A stretch of DNA of 64,000 nt from an uncultured Desulfobacterales bacterium (lineage in GTDB: Bacteria > Desulfobacterota > Desulfobacteria > Desulfobacterales > JAHEIW01). Position 1 is the stretch's first letter; each line of letters starts with the position of its first letter. A program made the translations under genes and the position numbers. Below the pieces are notes generated by a model. That model worked only from the letters and a program-made list of their open reading frames with translations, ran no database searches and was not told where the DNA came from. Shown piece after piece: positions 45,630 to 55,105 of this stretch. The stretch spans positions 1 through 64,000 of the forward strand of contig CAMYLV010000012.1 in assembly GCA_947259495.1 (NCBI GenBank), written 5' to 3'.

Positions 45630-46094
45630 ATGTTTGAAATGTTTAAGAAGACGTTACTGGTGGGCGCTGATCTGGCCCACAAAACCTGGGATGAAGTAGA
45701 AATGCTTTCTAATGAACTTGTCAAAAAGGCCAAGATGTCTGAAAAAGAAGGGTCGAAATTTTTAAAGGACATGAAAAAGCGTTATGATGATGCGCAGAAA
45801 AAGACGGGTAGTTACGTAGAAAAGACCGTCAAGGATATCTTGAAAAAAATGGATATCGCCACGGCCGCAGATATTAAGGCTCTGAAAAAAGATATCCGGC
45901 AGCTCAAGAAAGCAGCCGGCACGACGGGGACTAAAAAACGTGCACGCACTACAGCCGCCAAGAAGCGAAAGACGACCACTACCAAAAAACGAACCGCTGC
46001 GGCTGCCAAAAAACGGACCACGACGGCTGCCAAAAAAACCGCCGGCCGTGCGAAACCGAAAACACGCGCGCGCACCACAAGAGCCACAAAGTAA
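45630..46094 (+). CDS. Phasin-like protein with Lys/Thr/Ala-rich tail
   Basis: The N-terminal half (MFEMFKKTLLVGADLAHKTWDEVEMLSNELVKKAKM) resembles polyhydroxyalkanoate granule-associated phasins/PHA proteins, with amphipathic helices. From residue about 93 the protein becomes a tract of KKR, TTT and AAK repeats (histone H1-like, AlgP/PhaF-like), suited to DNA binding. 154 aa. It is 71 bases upstream of ubiB-like gene on the same strand. Confidence 0.6.
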   Translation: MFEMFKKTLLVGADLAHKTWDEVEMLSNELVKKAKMSEKEGSKFLKDMKKRYDDAQKKTGSYVEKTVKDILKKMDIATAADIKALKKDIRQLKKAAGTTGTKKRARTTAAKKRKTTTTKKRTAAAAKKRTTTAAKKTAGRAKPKTRARTTRATK

Positions 46095-46165
46095 GCTGCC
46101 GGCAACAACCCTGGCGAGCGAACCAACAGGGCGCGGCGACAAGACGCTCATCCTAAAGTATTCAG

Positions 46166-47863
46166 ATGTTGAGTATCAGAAAAATAGGCGTCATCGGACG
46201 GACTTATCGACATTTGAATCGATACCGACAGATTCTGACAATATTGTTTAAGTACGGGTTTGGGGATCTGCTGGATAGTCTGAGGATTGATCAATACATC
46301 GAAGCCGGGCTGCAGGCTATTTCAAAAAAACGCGTCGATCGAGTTGAAAAACTGACGCGGCCCCAGCGGCTGAGAATGTCATTTGAAGAACTGGGGCCTA
46401 CCTACATCAAACTCGGACAGATCCTTTCCACGCGGCCGGATCTTGTACCGGCAGATTTCGTCGATGAACTTGCCAAGCTTCAGGATGAAGTGCCGCCCTT
46501 TCCATTTGAAAACGTCAAAGCCGCTATTGAATCCGAATTTGGCCTACCCGCTGATGAAGTGTTCGACCGGCTGGAAGATCAGCCCCTCGCATCCGCTTCC
46601 ATAGGCCAGGTGCACAAAGCCCGCCTAAAAGATGGGGAACCCGTTGCCGTTAAATTCCAGCGACCCGGCATCCAGAAAGTCATTGAGGTCGACCTTGAAA
46701 TTATGCTTCATCTGGCCACGCTTGCCGAGCGCCACATCAAGGAGTTCGAAATCCATCGGCCGGTAAAAATTGTCGAAGAATTTGCCCGCACCCTGGAAAA
46801 GGAAATCGACTATCGCATCGAAGCCACGAATATGGAGCGCATCGCCCGCCAATTCTTAGATCTTCCCCATGTTTACATCCCGGCGGTATTCAGGGAATTC
46901 ACAACATCACGAGTCCTGACGACTGAATTGATTGAGGGCATTAAAATTTCCAAAATCGAAAAAATTGCAGAAGTCGGGCTTGATCAAAAAGTAATTGCAG
47001 ACCGGATTGTCGGACTGGTGCTCAAACAAGCCTTCGGTCATGGTTTTTTTCATGCCGACCCCCATCCCGGAAATATTTTTGTTTTAGCGGACAATGTCAT
47101 CTGTCTGGTGGACTATGGTATGATGGGCCTCGTGGATCGCGCCACACGCGAAGCGTTTGTCGATTTGATAGACAGTGTTGTTCATCAGCAGGAGGTCAGG
47201 ACAACCCAGGTGCTGCTGAATCTAACCGATTGGGATGAACAGCCGGATATCCGCGCTCTTGAAAGAGAGGTCGCTGATTTTATGGGGCGTCATTTCTACA
47301 AGCCATTAAAGGATATGGAAATTGGAAAACTGTTGCAGGATTTGCTCCAATTAACCATGCGGTTTCGGCTCCGACTTCCGCCCGATATATTCTTGATGAT
47401 TAAAGCCTTGAGTTCCGTCGAAGGTGTCGGCCGGATGCTGGATCCGAATTTTGATCTGATTGCGCATGCCAGTCCTTTTATTAAGCAGGTAAAGCTAGAA
47501 CGCTTTGCTCCCCAGCGGATTTCCACTGATGTATTTGATATGATGTCGCGGTTGCTTCAATTTCTACAGCAATTTCCAAAGGATCTGATGGAACTGACCG
47601 GCATGCTCCGGCAGCAAAGATTCAGTCTTCAACTAGAACACAAAGGGCTTGAAAACATGCTGGCCACCCAGGATCAGACCAGCAACCGCATGTCTTTTGC
47701 CATCATCATTGCAGCCCTGATCATCGGATCAGCGCTGATTGTTATTTCCGAAATTCCACCCCTTTTTTTCGGCATATCCCTGATCGGCATCATCGGATAT
47801 CTGGTCGCCGCAATAATGGGGATCTGGCTGCTGCTGGCGATCATTAAAAAAGGAAGGTTGTAA
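46166..47863 (+). CDS. ubiB: UbiB/ABC1 family atypical kinase
   Basis: A 565-aa membrane-associated kinase-like protein tied to quinone biosynthesis. Seen: PTYIKLGQILSTRPDLVP (KxGQ motif), ASIGQVHKARL (A-rich nucleotide loop), FHADPHPGNIFV (catalytic loop), CLVDYGMMGLVD (metal-binding), and two C-terminal membrane segments (about 510-560). In a menaquinone-based anaerobe the name ubiB marks family membership only. Confidence 0.85.
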   Translation: MLSIRKIGVIGRTYRHLNRYRQILTILFKYGFGDLLDSLRIDQYIEAGLQAISKKRVDRVEKLTRPQRLRMSFEELGPTYIKLGQILSTRPDLVPADFVDELAKLQDEVPPFPFENVKAAIESEFGLPADEVFDRLEDQPLASASIGQVHKARLKDGEPVAVKFQRPGIQKVIEVDLEIMLHLATLAERHIKEFEIHRPVKIVEEFARTLEKEIDYRIEATNMERIARQFLDLPHVYIPAVFREFTTSRVLTTELIEGIKISKIEKIAEVGLDQKVIADRIVGLVLKQAFGHGFFHADPHPGNIFVLADNVICLVDYGMMGLVDRATREAFVDLIDSVVHQQEVRTTQVLLNLTDWDEQPDIRALEREVADFMGRHFYKPLKDMEIGKLLQDLLQLTMRFRLRLPPDIFLMIKALSSVEGVGRMLDPNFDLIAHASPFIKQVKLERFAPQRISTDVFDMMSRLLQFLQQFPKDLMELTGMLRQQRFSLQLEHKGLENMLATQDQTSNRMSFAIIIAALIIGSALIVISEIPPLFFGISLIGIIGYLVAAIMGIWLLLAIIKKGRL

Positions 47864-47940
47864 AGATCTCTGGCCTAGCAGAATTTGGCACCTATTTCTG
47901 TAGTTCATCAAGATGTAAACCTGCGGGTATCCTGTGAAGA

Positions 47941-48633
47941 CTAAAATCGAATGGCTTTGATCACAAATATGAGACCGACGAAGATCATCAAAACCGCCCC
48001 GACTTTGTAGATGGTCGCTCTTGATTTGAGCCAGCCCATGTCAGCCAGCTTGGCGACCAAAAACAGCGCCGGCACGGTACCTATGCCGAAGGCCGCCATG
48101 AGTCCCATGCCGGCCAAAACACCATGTTGGGTGGAACCGGCATCCATTCCGGCGCGGGCGGCCCCCAGCAACGCGGTATATACCGGTCCGCAGGGCAACA
48201 GTCCGAGCAACAACCCCAGCGGCAGATAAACCAGAGTGGATTGAACTTTCAGCAATTTGCCGAAACCTTTTGAAATGACGCCACCCGGGCTGGCATGATC
48301 CCCAAAAATTTTGCCCAGCGGAATCCATCCGGCCATGGCCAGTCCCATGAGCATAATTAAGGCGCCCGTAAAAGTCATCACGCCTTTCTGGATCGTGTCG
48401 ATGTTGGCGGTTATCATGGTAAGGGATCCTGCGGCGGCCACCGCACCGCCCAGGATGGCATAGGTGATGATTCTGCCGAGATGATACATCAGTAGGGGGA
48501 CGATGATACTTTTTTCTTTGAGGTTGAGGCTAAAGCTCACCACAATCGGTCCGCACATGCCGATGCAATGTCCGAAGCCGATGGTAAAGCCGGTGGAAAG
48601 ATACAGCAGGAATAGGGTTTCAGTAGATAACAT
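47941..48633 (-). CDS. Sulfite exporter TauE/SafE-type membrane protein
   Basis: About 230 aa from the ATG at 48633, with six or so hydrophobic spans. TGFTIGFGHCIGMCGPIVVSF and GLLLGLLPCGPVYTALLGA are the paired Cys-Gly-Pro motifs of the DsbD_2/SafE type, associated with copper or nickel transfer (UreH/CcoS-neighbourhood proteins). It overlaps the preceding gene by 14 bases, so the two are co-translated. Confidence 0.7.
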   Translation of the reverse strand: MLSTETLFLLYLSTGFTIGFGHCIGMCGPIVVSFSLNLKEKSIIVPLLMYHLGRIITYAILGGAVAAAGSLTMITANIDTIQKGVMTFTGALIMLMGLAMAGWIPLGKIFGDHASPGGVISKGFGKLLKVQSTLVYLPLGLLLGLLPCGPVYTALLGAARAGMDAGSTQHGVLAGMGLMAAFGIGTVPALFLVAKLADMGWLKSRATIYKVGAVLMIFVGLIFVIKAIRF

Positions 48634-49060
48634 CGAATATAAATTCGGTTTGGCCCGCATCGGGAATGGTCACTGTCGCCTGCCAGGTTCGACGTCCACT
48701 GGGGCATTTGACGATGACGCCCCGGCCTTCATATGAATGGCTGCCGGCGGATTTAAGCTGCACACGGTTGGGGCCCATATTCATGCCCGGCATTCCCAAG
48801 TCAATATAGGGAGCTTTTGGTGATATCAACTTTTTTCCCGTCAAGGTAACCTTAAAAGACAGGTTCTGCAGGGCCTTTATTGGTCTGGGTGTGACCTCAA
48901 GGGTAACCGTATTTTCTGAAAACGATTGGGTGCAGGGACCCGCATGCAGATCGCAGTTGATCATTTCCTGATATTTATCACCGGCTGAAATGTGACCAGG
49001 GGTAGCCAGCAAAAAAACAGTTAATAATACAAGATTGAACATAACTAAAAGGTTTTTCAT
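48620..49060 (-). CDS. FixH/YtkA-like exported protein
   Basis: About 146 aa from the ATG at 49060 (an upstream frame to 49219 runs into MITE-like element A5). A signal peptide is followed by CDLHAGPCTQ and an immunoglobulin-like domain with LGMPGMNMGP and KCPSGRRTWQATVTIP, similar to FixH/YtkA-like domains. The Met-rich turn and Cys pair could bind copper. It overlaps the TauE/SafE gene, pointing to a joint metal-handling job. Confidence 0.6.
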   Translation of the reverse strand: MKNLLVMFNLVLLTVFLLATPGHISAGDKYQEMINCDLHAGPCTQSFSENTVTLEVTPRPIKALQNLSFKVTLTGKKLISPKAPYIDLGMPGMNMGPNRVQLKSAGSHSYEGRGVIVKCPSGRRTWQATVTIPDAGQTEFIFDVIY

Positions 49061-49092
49061 TTGTGCCGCTGCAGCCTCCTTTCTCCGTTCAT

Positions 49093-49197
49093 TTATAGTG
49101 GTTGTCAAAAAAACGTTCCGATTGTGGGATGTTTTTTTGCTACAACACTTATGCCGCCATCCTTTTTTTCGGAACATTATTATGACAAGCGGTATAA
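49093..49197 (+). repeat. MITE-like element A5
   Basis: TTATAGTGGTTGTC, arms AACGTTCCGATTG / GGGATGTTTTTTTGCTACAAC, CTTATGCCG, and end GACAAGCGGTATAA. It lies just upstream of the FixH-like gene, within its likely leader. Confidence 0.78.
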
Positions 49198-49390
49198 AAA
49201 ACATCCGCGACTGCTGCAATAGCGGCCGCGGATGCTGAATTATTTGCTTTTCATATTTATTGTTGCTTCCCTGCTGCTAATAAATGTTTTCTGTCTCGCA
49301 AATAGGGTCCATTCACACAAAAAATATTTCCATAACTCTAATAAGGATAGTTATTACTGTTTAATCAACCGTTTTTATATAATTAAAATG

Positions 49391-49519
49391 ATTTAAAAAT
49401 CCCAGATTTTATCTGAGGGCACGGCGCAATTCGATTCGAAAGTGGAGCGTACACGATAGTACGCGAGCATTTTGGATCGGATTGTAACACAGCCCTTGGG
49501 TAAAAGATGGTGGTTTTTA
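49391..49519. repeat. Stop-codon palindrome P3
   Basis: Ends GATTTAAAAATCC / GGTGGTTTTTAAG; CTGAGGGC pairs with GCCCTTGG; inner arms AATTCGATTCGAAAGT / GCATTTTGGATCGGATT; apex GCGTAC-ACGATA-GTACGC. Ends 8 bases before the ETF-QO stop codon on the minus strand. Confidence 0.78.
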
Positions 49520-49527
49520 AGCCAGTT

Positions 49528-51213
49528 TTATAAGAGCGTATATCCCGGGCCCTCCCCCCCCTCCGGACACGTCCAGGTGATATTTTCATAGGGATCCTTA
49601 ATGTCACAGGTTTTACAGTGCAGACAGTTGGAGGGATTCAATTTCAACCGTTTATCGCCGGTTTTGTCATCGGTCTCAATTTCGTAGACATCCCCCGGGC
49701 AAAACCGGGTGCAGGGACTGCGGTACTTGGGATAACACGTGTTGATACAAAGGTCGGTGTCGTGCACAATAATATGGGAGGGTTGATCTTCGCGGTGCTT
49801 GGTTTTGGACAGATAGACACTCGTGAGCTTGTCCACAAACAGCTTGCCATCATAGATTTTAGGATCGATTCCCTGTTGGACATCCGTCTGCTCGCCATCC
49901 AGCGGCTTGAGTGTCTTATAATCTTCCTCGAGGGACATATTATCCGCAAAACCCCGTCCGCCGGTGAAATATTGAGCGCCCAGGTGGATAAATTTCATCG
50001 GATTGGTTTTTGAAAGGGCCTGGTAAAAATTGCGACCCTGATACAGTTGCTCTTTAATGTAGCTGTTTTCAAATAAATCGCTATAGGTTTGAAGGGCCTG
50101 CCGGTCAAAGCTTTCCTTTTCTACCGCTGCCATAATGGCCTCCGCGGCGAGCATGCCGGATTTCATGGAAACATGGATGCCTTTCAGTCCCGGCATATAC
50201 TGGATGCCGGCGCTGGCGCCGATAAACAGACCGCCGTCAACGGCCAGTTTGGGCAACGTGTAATAACCGCCGGTGGAAACCGCCCTGGCGCCGGCCTCAA
50301 CGACCTTGCCGCCCTTGATCAGGTTGGCCACAAACGGATGGCTTTTGAATTTGATAAACGTATCATACAGATCCAACAGGGGATCCTCATAGCAAAGTCC
50401 GGTCAGAAACCCCAGGGTCAGGCGGTTGTCGCTCAGCTCATATATAAACGCGCCGCCGGGTATATACAGTCCGATGGGATAGCCCATCAGATGGATATCG
50501 TTGCCTTTGCTGGTTTTAAAATAATTTGACTCCTCAGGCAGTTGGATAACCTCTTCGATACCGGTTTCAAACACCTGGGGCATTTTGCCTTCCAGCAGGT
50601 TTAATTTTTGAGCGATTTCCTTAAACAGACTGCCGCGGGCCCCTTCTCCAAAGACGGTTACTTTAGCTTTCAAATCGATGCCGGGTTCAAAATTGGCTTT
50701 GGGTTGTCCATCGGGCCCCAGGCCCTGGTCGCCCGTGCGTACCCCGACAATGGTTTTTCCGTCTTCAGCGTAAAGGACCTCTTTGCCGGCAAATCCGGGG
50801 AAAATATTGACGCCCATCTCTTCTGCCAATTGACCCAGCCAGCGGGTGAATCGTGACAGGCTGATGATTAAACTACCCTTGTTGTGCATCGGTTTGGGCA
50901 CAAACGGCACCGGAATGGCGGAAGTTTGGGTTAAATAATAAAATTCATCCCCTCGGACCGTGGCTTCAATGGGGCACCCTTTGTCCGCGTAGTCCGGTAT
51001 GAGTTCTTTGAGGGCAATCGGGTCCATGACGGCACCGCTCAAGGCATGGGACCCGATTTCGGCGCCTTTTTCGATCAGGGCCACTTCCAGTTCCAGGTTT
51101 TTCTCCTTGGCCAATTGCATCAGTTTAATAGCACCTGCCAGACTGGCCGGCCCACCGCCGACAAACAGCACGTCAAAATCAATACTTTCACGCTCTACGG
51201 TCATCGTTGCCAC
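49528..51213 (-). CDS. Electron transfer flavoprotein-ubiquinone oxidoreductase
   Basis: Passes electrons from ETF to membrane quinone. 561 aa: FAD-binding FVGGGPASLAGAIKL at the N-terminus, ALSGAVMDPIALKELIP, and the C-terminal 4Fe-4S cluster ligands CINTCYP ... CPGDVYEIE ... CLHCKTCDI. The FAD motif and cluster are complete. With the acyl-CoA dehydrogenase at 43898 it links beta-oxidation to the respiratory chain. Confidence 0.93.
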   Translation of the reverse strand: MATMTVERESIDFDVLFVGGGPASLAGAIKLMQLAKEKNLELEVALIEKGAEIGSHALSGAVMDPIALKELIPDYADKGCPIEATVRGDEFYYLTQTSAIPVPFVPKPMHNKGSLIISLSRFTRWLGQLAEEMGVNIFPGFAGKEVLYAEDGKTIVGVRTGDQGLGPDGQPKANFEPGIDLKAKVTVFGEGARGSLFKEIAQKLNLLEGKMPQVFETGIEEVIQLPEESNYFKTSKGNDIHLMGYPIGLYIPGGAFIYELSDNRLTLGFLTGLCYEDPLLDLYDTFIKFKSHPFVANLIKGGKVVEAGARAVSTGGYYTLPKLAVDGGLFIGASAGIQYMPGLKGIHVSMKSGMLAAEAIMAAVEKESFDRQALQTYSDLFENSYIKEQLYQGRNFYQALSKTNPMKFIHLGAQYFTGGRGFADNMSLEEDYKTLKPLDGEQTDVQQGIDPKIYDGKLFVDKLTSVYLSKTKHREDQPSHIIVHDTDLCINTCYPKYRSPCTRFCPGDVYEIETDDKTGDKRLKLNPSNCLHCKTCDIKDPYENITWTCPEGGEGPGYTLL

Positions 51214-51630
51214 TCCTGTTTACGCTAAATAGTTAGAATCTATCTCCAAAATGCATCTAAGGTTTTTGGGTTGAGCCCGTTGCCCGTTAGCCCGTTTGCC
51301 GGTAAGGAAGATAAAATTAGACCTTTTTCCGATTATAACGGGCTAAACCGGTTCAACTGGCTCAACCGGCCAACCTATTTGCGTGATCTACTATTTTTGA
51401 GATAGTTTCTAGTTTATATATCATTTCTTCAGGCCACTGAAGGTCTGTTGCCTAAATCATGAAGGCTGATTTTTAGCATAATCTAAGGTTTTTGTAAATT
51501 ATTAGATGTATCCTGAGGGCAGGATTCTAGCATCGTTTCTGAGACGGTATGCGGGGCAGTAGACCGGCATCGTGTTCATGCAAAAAAGACAGAGACACCA
51601 TACTGCCTTTTAGCCAATCATTTGAACATT
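51214..51630. other. Gene-free interval with repeat G2
   Basis: 417 bases. Bases 51277-51413 hold GC-rich palindromic sequence and, at 51359-51410, the same GGCTCAACCGGCCAACCTATTT block as at 28079-28139. No gene or clear promoter found. Confidence 0.5.
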
Positions 51631-52443
51631 TTATCCTAGCGCAACATCCAATGTCATCATAACGGCGAAGCCAACCATGGCACCCATGGTGGCAATATCG
51701 GTATTTTTTTCCAGTTGCGACTCCGGAATCAGCTCTTCAACCACCACGTAGATCATTGCGCCGGCAGCAAAGGCCAGGGCATATGGCAATATCGGCTTTA
51801 TCAAGATGACCGCCACAGCGCCCAGAACACCTGCAATCGGTTCAACAACGCCTGACAGTTGACCGTACCAGAAACTTTTTAAGCGCGAAAACCCTTCGCG
51901 CCGCAGCGGAACCGATACTGCTGTGCCCTCGGGGAAATTTTGAATACCGATACCCAGTGCCAGTGCCACCGCACCGGCCAGGGAAGCTGCCGGCAAATCT
52001 GAAGCCAGTGCGCCGAAGGCCACGCCGACGGCCAGACCTTCGGGTATGTTGTGCAACGTAATGGCAAGGACCAAAAGGATACTGCGGTGCCAGCTGGTTT
52101 TAATGCCCTCGGCTTCCTCTATTGGAAACCCCAGGTGCAGATGGGGGAGAATTTTATCGATGACCCAGAGAAAACCGCCGCCTAAAAGAAATCCTGCTGT
52201 GGCCGGGACCCAGGCCGGCAGATTCCCCTCTTCAGCCATTTCAATGGCGGGCGCCAGCAGGGACCAATAACTGGCGGCGATCATCACCCCCGCCGCAAAG
52301 CCGAGCATACCGTCCAACACTTTTCGGTTGATTTCTTTGAAAAAAAAGACAAGCCCGGCCCCTAAGGCGGTTACAAACCAGGTAAATAAAGTTGCTGTCA
52401 ATGCCTGCGCGACTGGATGAAGCCCCGTAAACCATACAACCAT
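51631..52443 (-). CDS. ZIP-family metal transporter
   Basis: A 270-aa, eight-span metal importer of the ZIP class. TM4 [16 protein letters not shown] and TM5 [12 protein letters not shown] hold the binuclear metal ligands; a His-rich loop (HLHLGF) lies between TM3 and TM4. Zinc or iron uptake is inferred. A MITE-like element (A6) sits immediately upstream of the start. Confidence 0.87.
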   Translation of the reverse strand: MVVWFTGLHPVAQALTATLFTWFVTALGAGLVFFFKEINRKVLDGMLGFAAGVMIAASYWSLLAPAIEMAEEGNLPAWVPATAGFLLGGGFLWVIDKILPHLHLGFPIEEAEGIKTSWHRSILLVLAITLHNIPEGLAVGVAFGALASDLPAASLAGAVALALGIGIQNFPEGTAVSVPLRREGFSRLKSFWYGQLSGVVEPIAGVLGAVAVILIKPILPYALAFAAGAMIYVVVEELIPESQLEKNTDIATMGAMVGFAVMMTLDVALG

Positions 52444-52461
52444 AAAGAACTCTCCTTCCTG

Positions 52462-52692
52462 TTATAGTGGTTGTAAAAAAACGTTCCGTTATGCCAACGC
52501 TTTTTTTCTACAACCACTTATGCCGCAATTCCGCAATTGGGTGTTTTTAACCGGGTGCTTTGCACCCGGTTATACCCGCACCGATTAAGGCACTACCGTG
52601 CCTTTGGTTTTTCCGCTGATGGCGCAAAAATATAAGCCACCCGCTCTGCGGGTGGTCGGTGACTCGGAACATTAAAATGAACAGCGGTATAA
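52462..52692 (+). repeat. MITE-like element A6 with cloverleaf insert
   Basis: Ends TTATAGTGGTTGTA and GAACAGCGGTATAA. Like A4 it holds an extra block (U4) between CTTATGCCGCA and GGAACAT. 231 bp, between the ZIP gene start and cysS. Confidence 0.8.
52534..52665 (+). repeat. Cloverleaf-capable element U4
   Basis: Closing stem CACCGA (52579-52584) / TCGGTG (52656-52661); hairpin 1 AAGGCAC/GTGCCTT; hairpin 3 CCACCCGC/GCGGGTGG identical to U3. Hairpin 2 is degenerate (TTTTTCCG / CGCAAAAA). Confidence 0.75.
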
Positions 52693-52886
52693 ATATATCT
52701 TTTATATTTAAGCGGTCAAGAAAAACCCTAAAGGTAATTGAAAAAGCTGCAAGTTTGAATTTCAATCGACAAGTGCAGTAATTAGCTTGACGGCGCTTGC
52801 GGCGGTTCCTATGTTTTCAAGCATGAATTTTATTGAATCTTGGCGTCTTTTTTATTAAACATATTCATTTGCAAAGCATATCCTCT

Positions 52887-54281
52887 ATGAAACTGTCTCT
52901 GTACAATTCGCTGACGCGCAAAAAGCAAGAATTCAAACCGATCAAACCCGCTGCGGTCGGGCTGTATACCTGCGGGCCGACGGTATATAATTATGCTCAT
53001 ATCGGCAACCTGCGCACCTACATTTTTGAAGACATTTTAAAACGGGTGCTGATTTACAACGGATATGCGGTCAGGCATGTCATGAACATCACCGATGTGG
53101 GCCATTTAACCGGTGATCGTGATATGGGTGAAGATAAAATGGAAGCGGGTGCCGCCCGGGAGGGCAAAAGCGCCTGGGATATTGCCGATTTGTACACCCG
53201 CTCCTTTAAAAAAGACATCAAGCATCTCAATATTCTGGTGCCGGACGTCTGGGTAAAGGCCACCGATACTATTCCGGAACAGATTGCCCTGGTAAGGATT
53301 CTGGAAGAAAAAGGGTATACTTATCGGACCGCTGACGGTGTTTATTTTGATACGTCCAAATTCAAGGATTACAACAAGCTGTCCCATCAGGATCTAGAAG
53401 CGCTCAAGGAAGGCGCGCGGGTTGAACGCAACCCGGAAAAACGCAACCCCACTGATTTTGCTCTCTGGAAGTTTTCACCGCAGGGATCAAAACGGCAGAT
53501 GGAATGGGACTCCCCCTGGGGTGTGGGCTTCCCGGGCTGGCATCTGGAGTGCTCGGCCATGAGCATGAAGTTTTTGGGCGAGCAGCTGGACATTCACTGC
53601 GGCGGCACCGATCATATCGATGTTCATCATACCAATGAAATTGCCCAGTCGGAAGCGGCAACGGGCAAACCCTTTTTCAATTTCTGGATGCACGGGGCCT
53701 TCCTCATCATTCAGGGTGGCAAAAAAATGGCCAAAAGCGAGGGAAACTTTCTGACTCTCGAAAATGCGTTTCTTGAAAATGATACGAACCCATTAGTTTA
53801 CCGCTTTGCCTCATTTCTAACCCATTACCGCAAACCCATGGAATACAGCGACGAGAGCATGGAGGCCGCCCGTAATGGCTTGCTGCACTTGCAAAACCAG
53901 GTGCGCCAGGTTGCTGCCGCCGGCGTTGTCGCCGGACAAGATATTAACGCTGAATTTAAATGCAAATTTACCGAAGCCCTCAACGATGACTTAAATATGC
54001 CCCGGGCCATGGCGACCGTCCAGGAGATGCTCAAAAGCACGATCAGCGATACCCAAAAATACGGCACCATTCTGGATTTTGATCGGGTGCTGGGGTTGCG
54101 GTTGGATCAGCTCGATCAAGCGCAAGCGCTGCCCGAAGCAGTTCAAAAGTTGGTTGCTGCCCGCCAGCAGGCCCGACAGGACAAAGACTTTGCAACCTCC
54201 GATCAACTGCGCGCTGAAATTGAGGCCCTGGGTTATCAGGTCCAGGACACCAAAGACGGCATGGCGGTCGTCAAGAAATAA
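52887..54281 (+). CDS. cysS: Cysteinyl-tRNA synthetase
   Basis: Charges tRNA-Cys. Start at 52887 (MKLSLYNSL) with the family's usual N-terminus, not the upstream frame. 464 aa, with [13 protein letters not shown] (HIGH motif), the zinc ligands Cys-Cys-His-Glu ([20 protein letters not shown]) and KMAKSEGN (KMSKS motif). Stands alone. Confidence 0.96.
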   Translation: MKLSLYNSLTRKKQEFKPIKPAAVGLYTCGPTVYNYAHIGNLRTYIFEDILKRVLIYNGYAVRHVMNITDVGHLTGDRDMGEDKMEAGAAREGKSAWDIADLYTRSFKKDIKHLNILVPDVWVKATDTIPEQIALVRILEEKGYTYRTADGVYFDTSKFKDYNKLSHQDLEALKEGARVERNPEKRNPTDFALWKFSPQGSKRQMEWDSPWGVGFPGWHLECSAMSMKFLGEQLDIHCGGTDHIDVHHTNEIAQSEAATGKPFFNFWMHGAFLIIQGGKKMAKSEGNFLTLENAFLENDTNPLVYRFASFLTHYRKPMEYSDESMEAARNGLLHLQNQVRQVAAAGVVAGQDINAEFKCKFTEALNDDLNMPRAMATVQEMLKSTISDTQKYGTILDFDRVLGLRLDQLDQAQALPEAVQKLVAARQQARQDKDFATSDQLRAEIEALGYQVQDTKDGMAVVKK

Positions 54282-54323
54282 CCCCTTTAAATACAGATCA
54301 TTAAATTTTATTCTCAGTTGATC

Positions 54324-54370
54324 TTGACAATGCACATTCAAAGTGTATTATGTGTATATAATACACATAA
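54324..54370 (+). promoter_or_regulatory. vapBC promoter with palindromic operator
   Basis: TTGACA (54324-54329) and TATTAT (54346-54351), 16 bases apart, precede vapB. The inverted repeat TTATGTGTAT / ATACACATAA (54348-54370) with a 3-base spacer covers the -10 and start region; a nested GTGTATTAT / ATAATACAC is also present. This is the expected place for VapB/VapBC autoregulation. Confidence 0.65.
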
Positions 54371-54383
54371 AAGGGATTGTGCT

Positions 54384-54587
54384 ATGAGAACCAACATTGT
54401 TATTGATGATGATTTGCTGGATGAAGCTTTTTCGGTGAGTGGTGCCAGGACCAAGAAAGATCTGATCCATGAAGCATTGAGAGCATTTATAATGTTGAAC
54501 AAACGTAAAGACCTTACGGAACTGGCAGGTGCAATCAGTTTCTATAAAGGCTATGATCATAAAAAGCTGAGGAAATTGAGAGCGTGA
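54384..54587 (+). CDS. vapB: VapB-type antitoxin
   Basis: 67 aa from the ATG at 54384, with AAAGGGA upstream. MRTNIVIDDDLLDEAFSVSG then TKKDLIHEALRAFI is a ribbon-helix-helix DNA-binding N-terminus; the C-terminal tail binds the toxin. Overlaps vapC by 4 bases. Repression of its own promoter through the palindrome at 54348-54370 is inferred. Confidence 0.85.
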   Translation: MRTNIVIDDDLLDEAFSVSGARTKKDLIHEALRAFIMLNKRKDLTELAGAISFYKGYDHKKLRKLRA

Positions 54588-54985
54588 TCCTAATCGATAC
54601 TTCTGTTTGGGTTGAAGTACTGCGGGATAAAACCGGTCGAATAGTGAAAGTATTTCGAGAACGGGTCGGTGATGAAATCATTGCGTTCAGTCGCTTTACG
54701 CAGCTTGAGCTCCTTCAGGGAGCTAAAAACGAGCAGGAATGGCAACAGCTTGATACCTACCTTACAACTCAATATTATCTTGAAACAACTGAAGATACAT
54801 GGCGAGATGCTGCCAGAATATATTTTGAACTCAGAAAAAGTGGAATAACAATAAATAGTCCTATTGCTTGCTGCATAGCCCAGCTGGCAATTGAAACTCA
54901 AGTATTGCTGTTGCATAGAGATAAAGATTTTAAGAGGATTGCCAGGATCAGACCCCTGGCTGCCGAACGATTTAAGTTAAGATAG
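54584..54985 (+). CDS. vapC: VapC-type PIN-domain toxin, catalytic site incomplete
   Basis: PIN-domain ribonuclease fold of 133 aa, start GTG overlapping the vapB stop. D5 (LIDTSVW) and E42 (LELLQG) are present and D113/D115 of HRDKDF follow, but the third conserved acidic position reads Ala95 (NSPIACCIAQ where active VapCs have a STID-type Asp). One codon change (GAT to GCT) would explain it. The enzyme may be inactive or weak. Confidence 0.8.
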   Translation: MILIDTSVWVEVLRDKTGRIVKVFRERVGDEIIAFSRFTQLELLQGAKNEQEWQQLDTYLTTQYYLETTEDTWRDAARIYFELRKSGITINSPIACCIAQLAIETQVLLLHRDKDFKRIARIRPLAAERFKLR

Positions 54986-55020
54986 GGATTCAATTACGTT
55001 CAATGCTGGCACCGATACAA

Positions 55021-55054
55021 AAAAGGCAGAACCTTATAAAGGCCCTGCCTTTTT
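55021..55054. terminator. Bidirectional hairpin terminator after vapC
   Basis: AAAAGGCAG (55021-55029) pairs with CTGCCTTTT (55045-55053); T runs on both strands. It ends the vapBC unit. Confidence 0.65.
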
Positions 55055-55105
55055 AGTTGTTATGATTGTTTCTAATAAAATGAGCAGATTTTTGGTGAAA
55101 TATAA

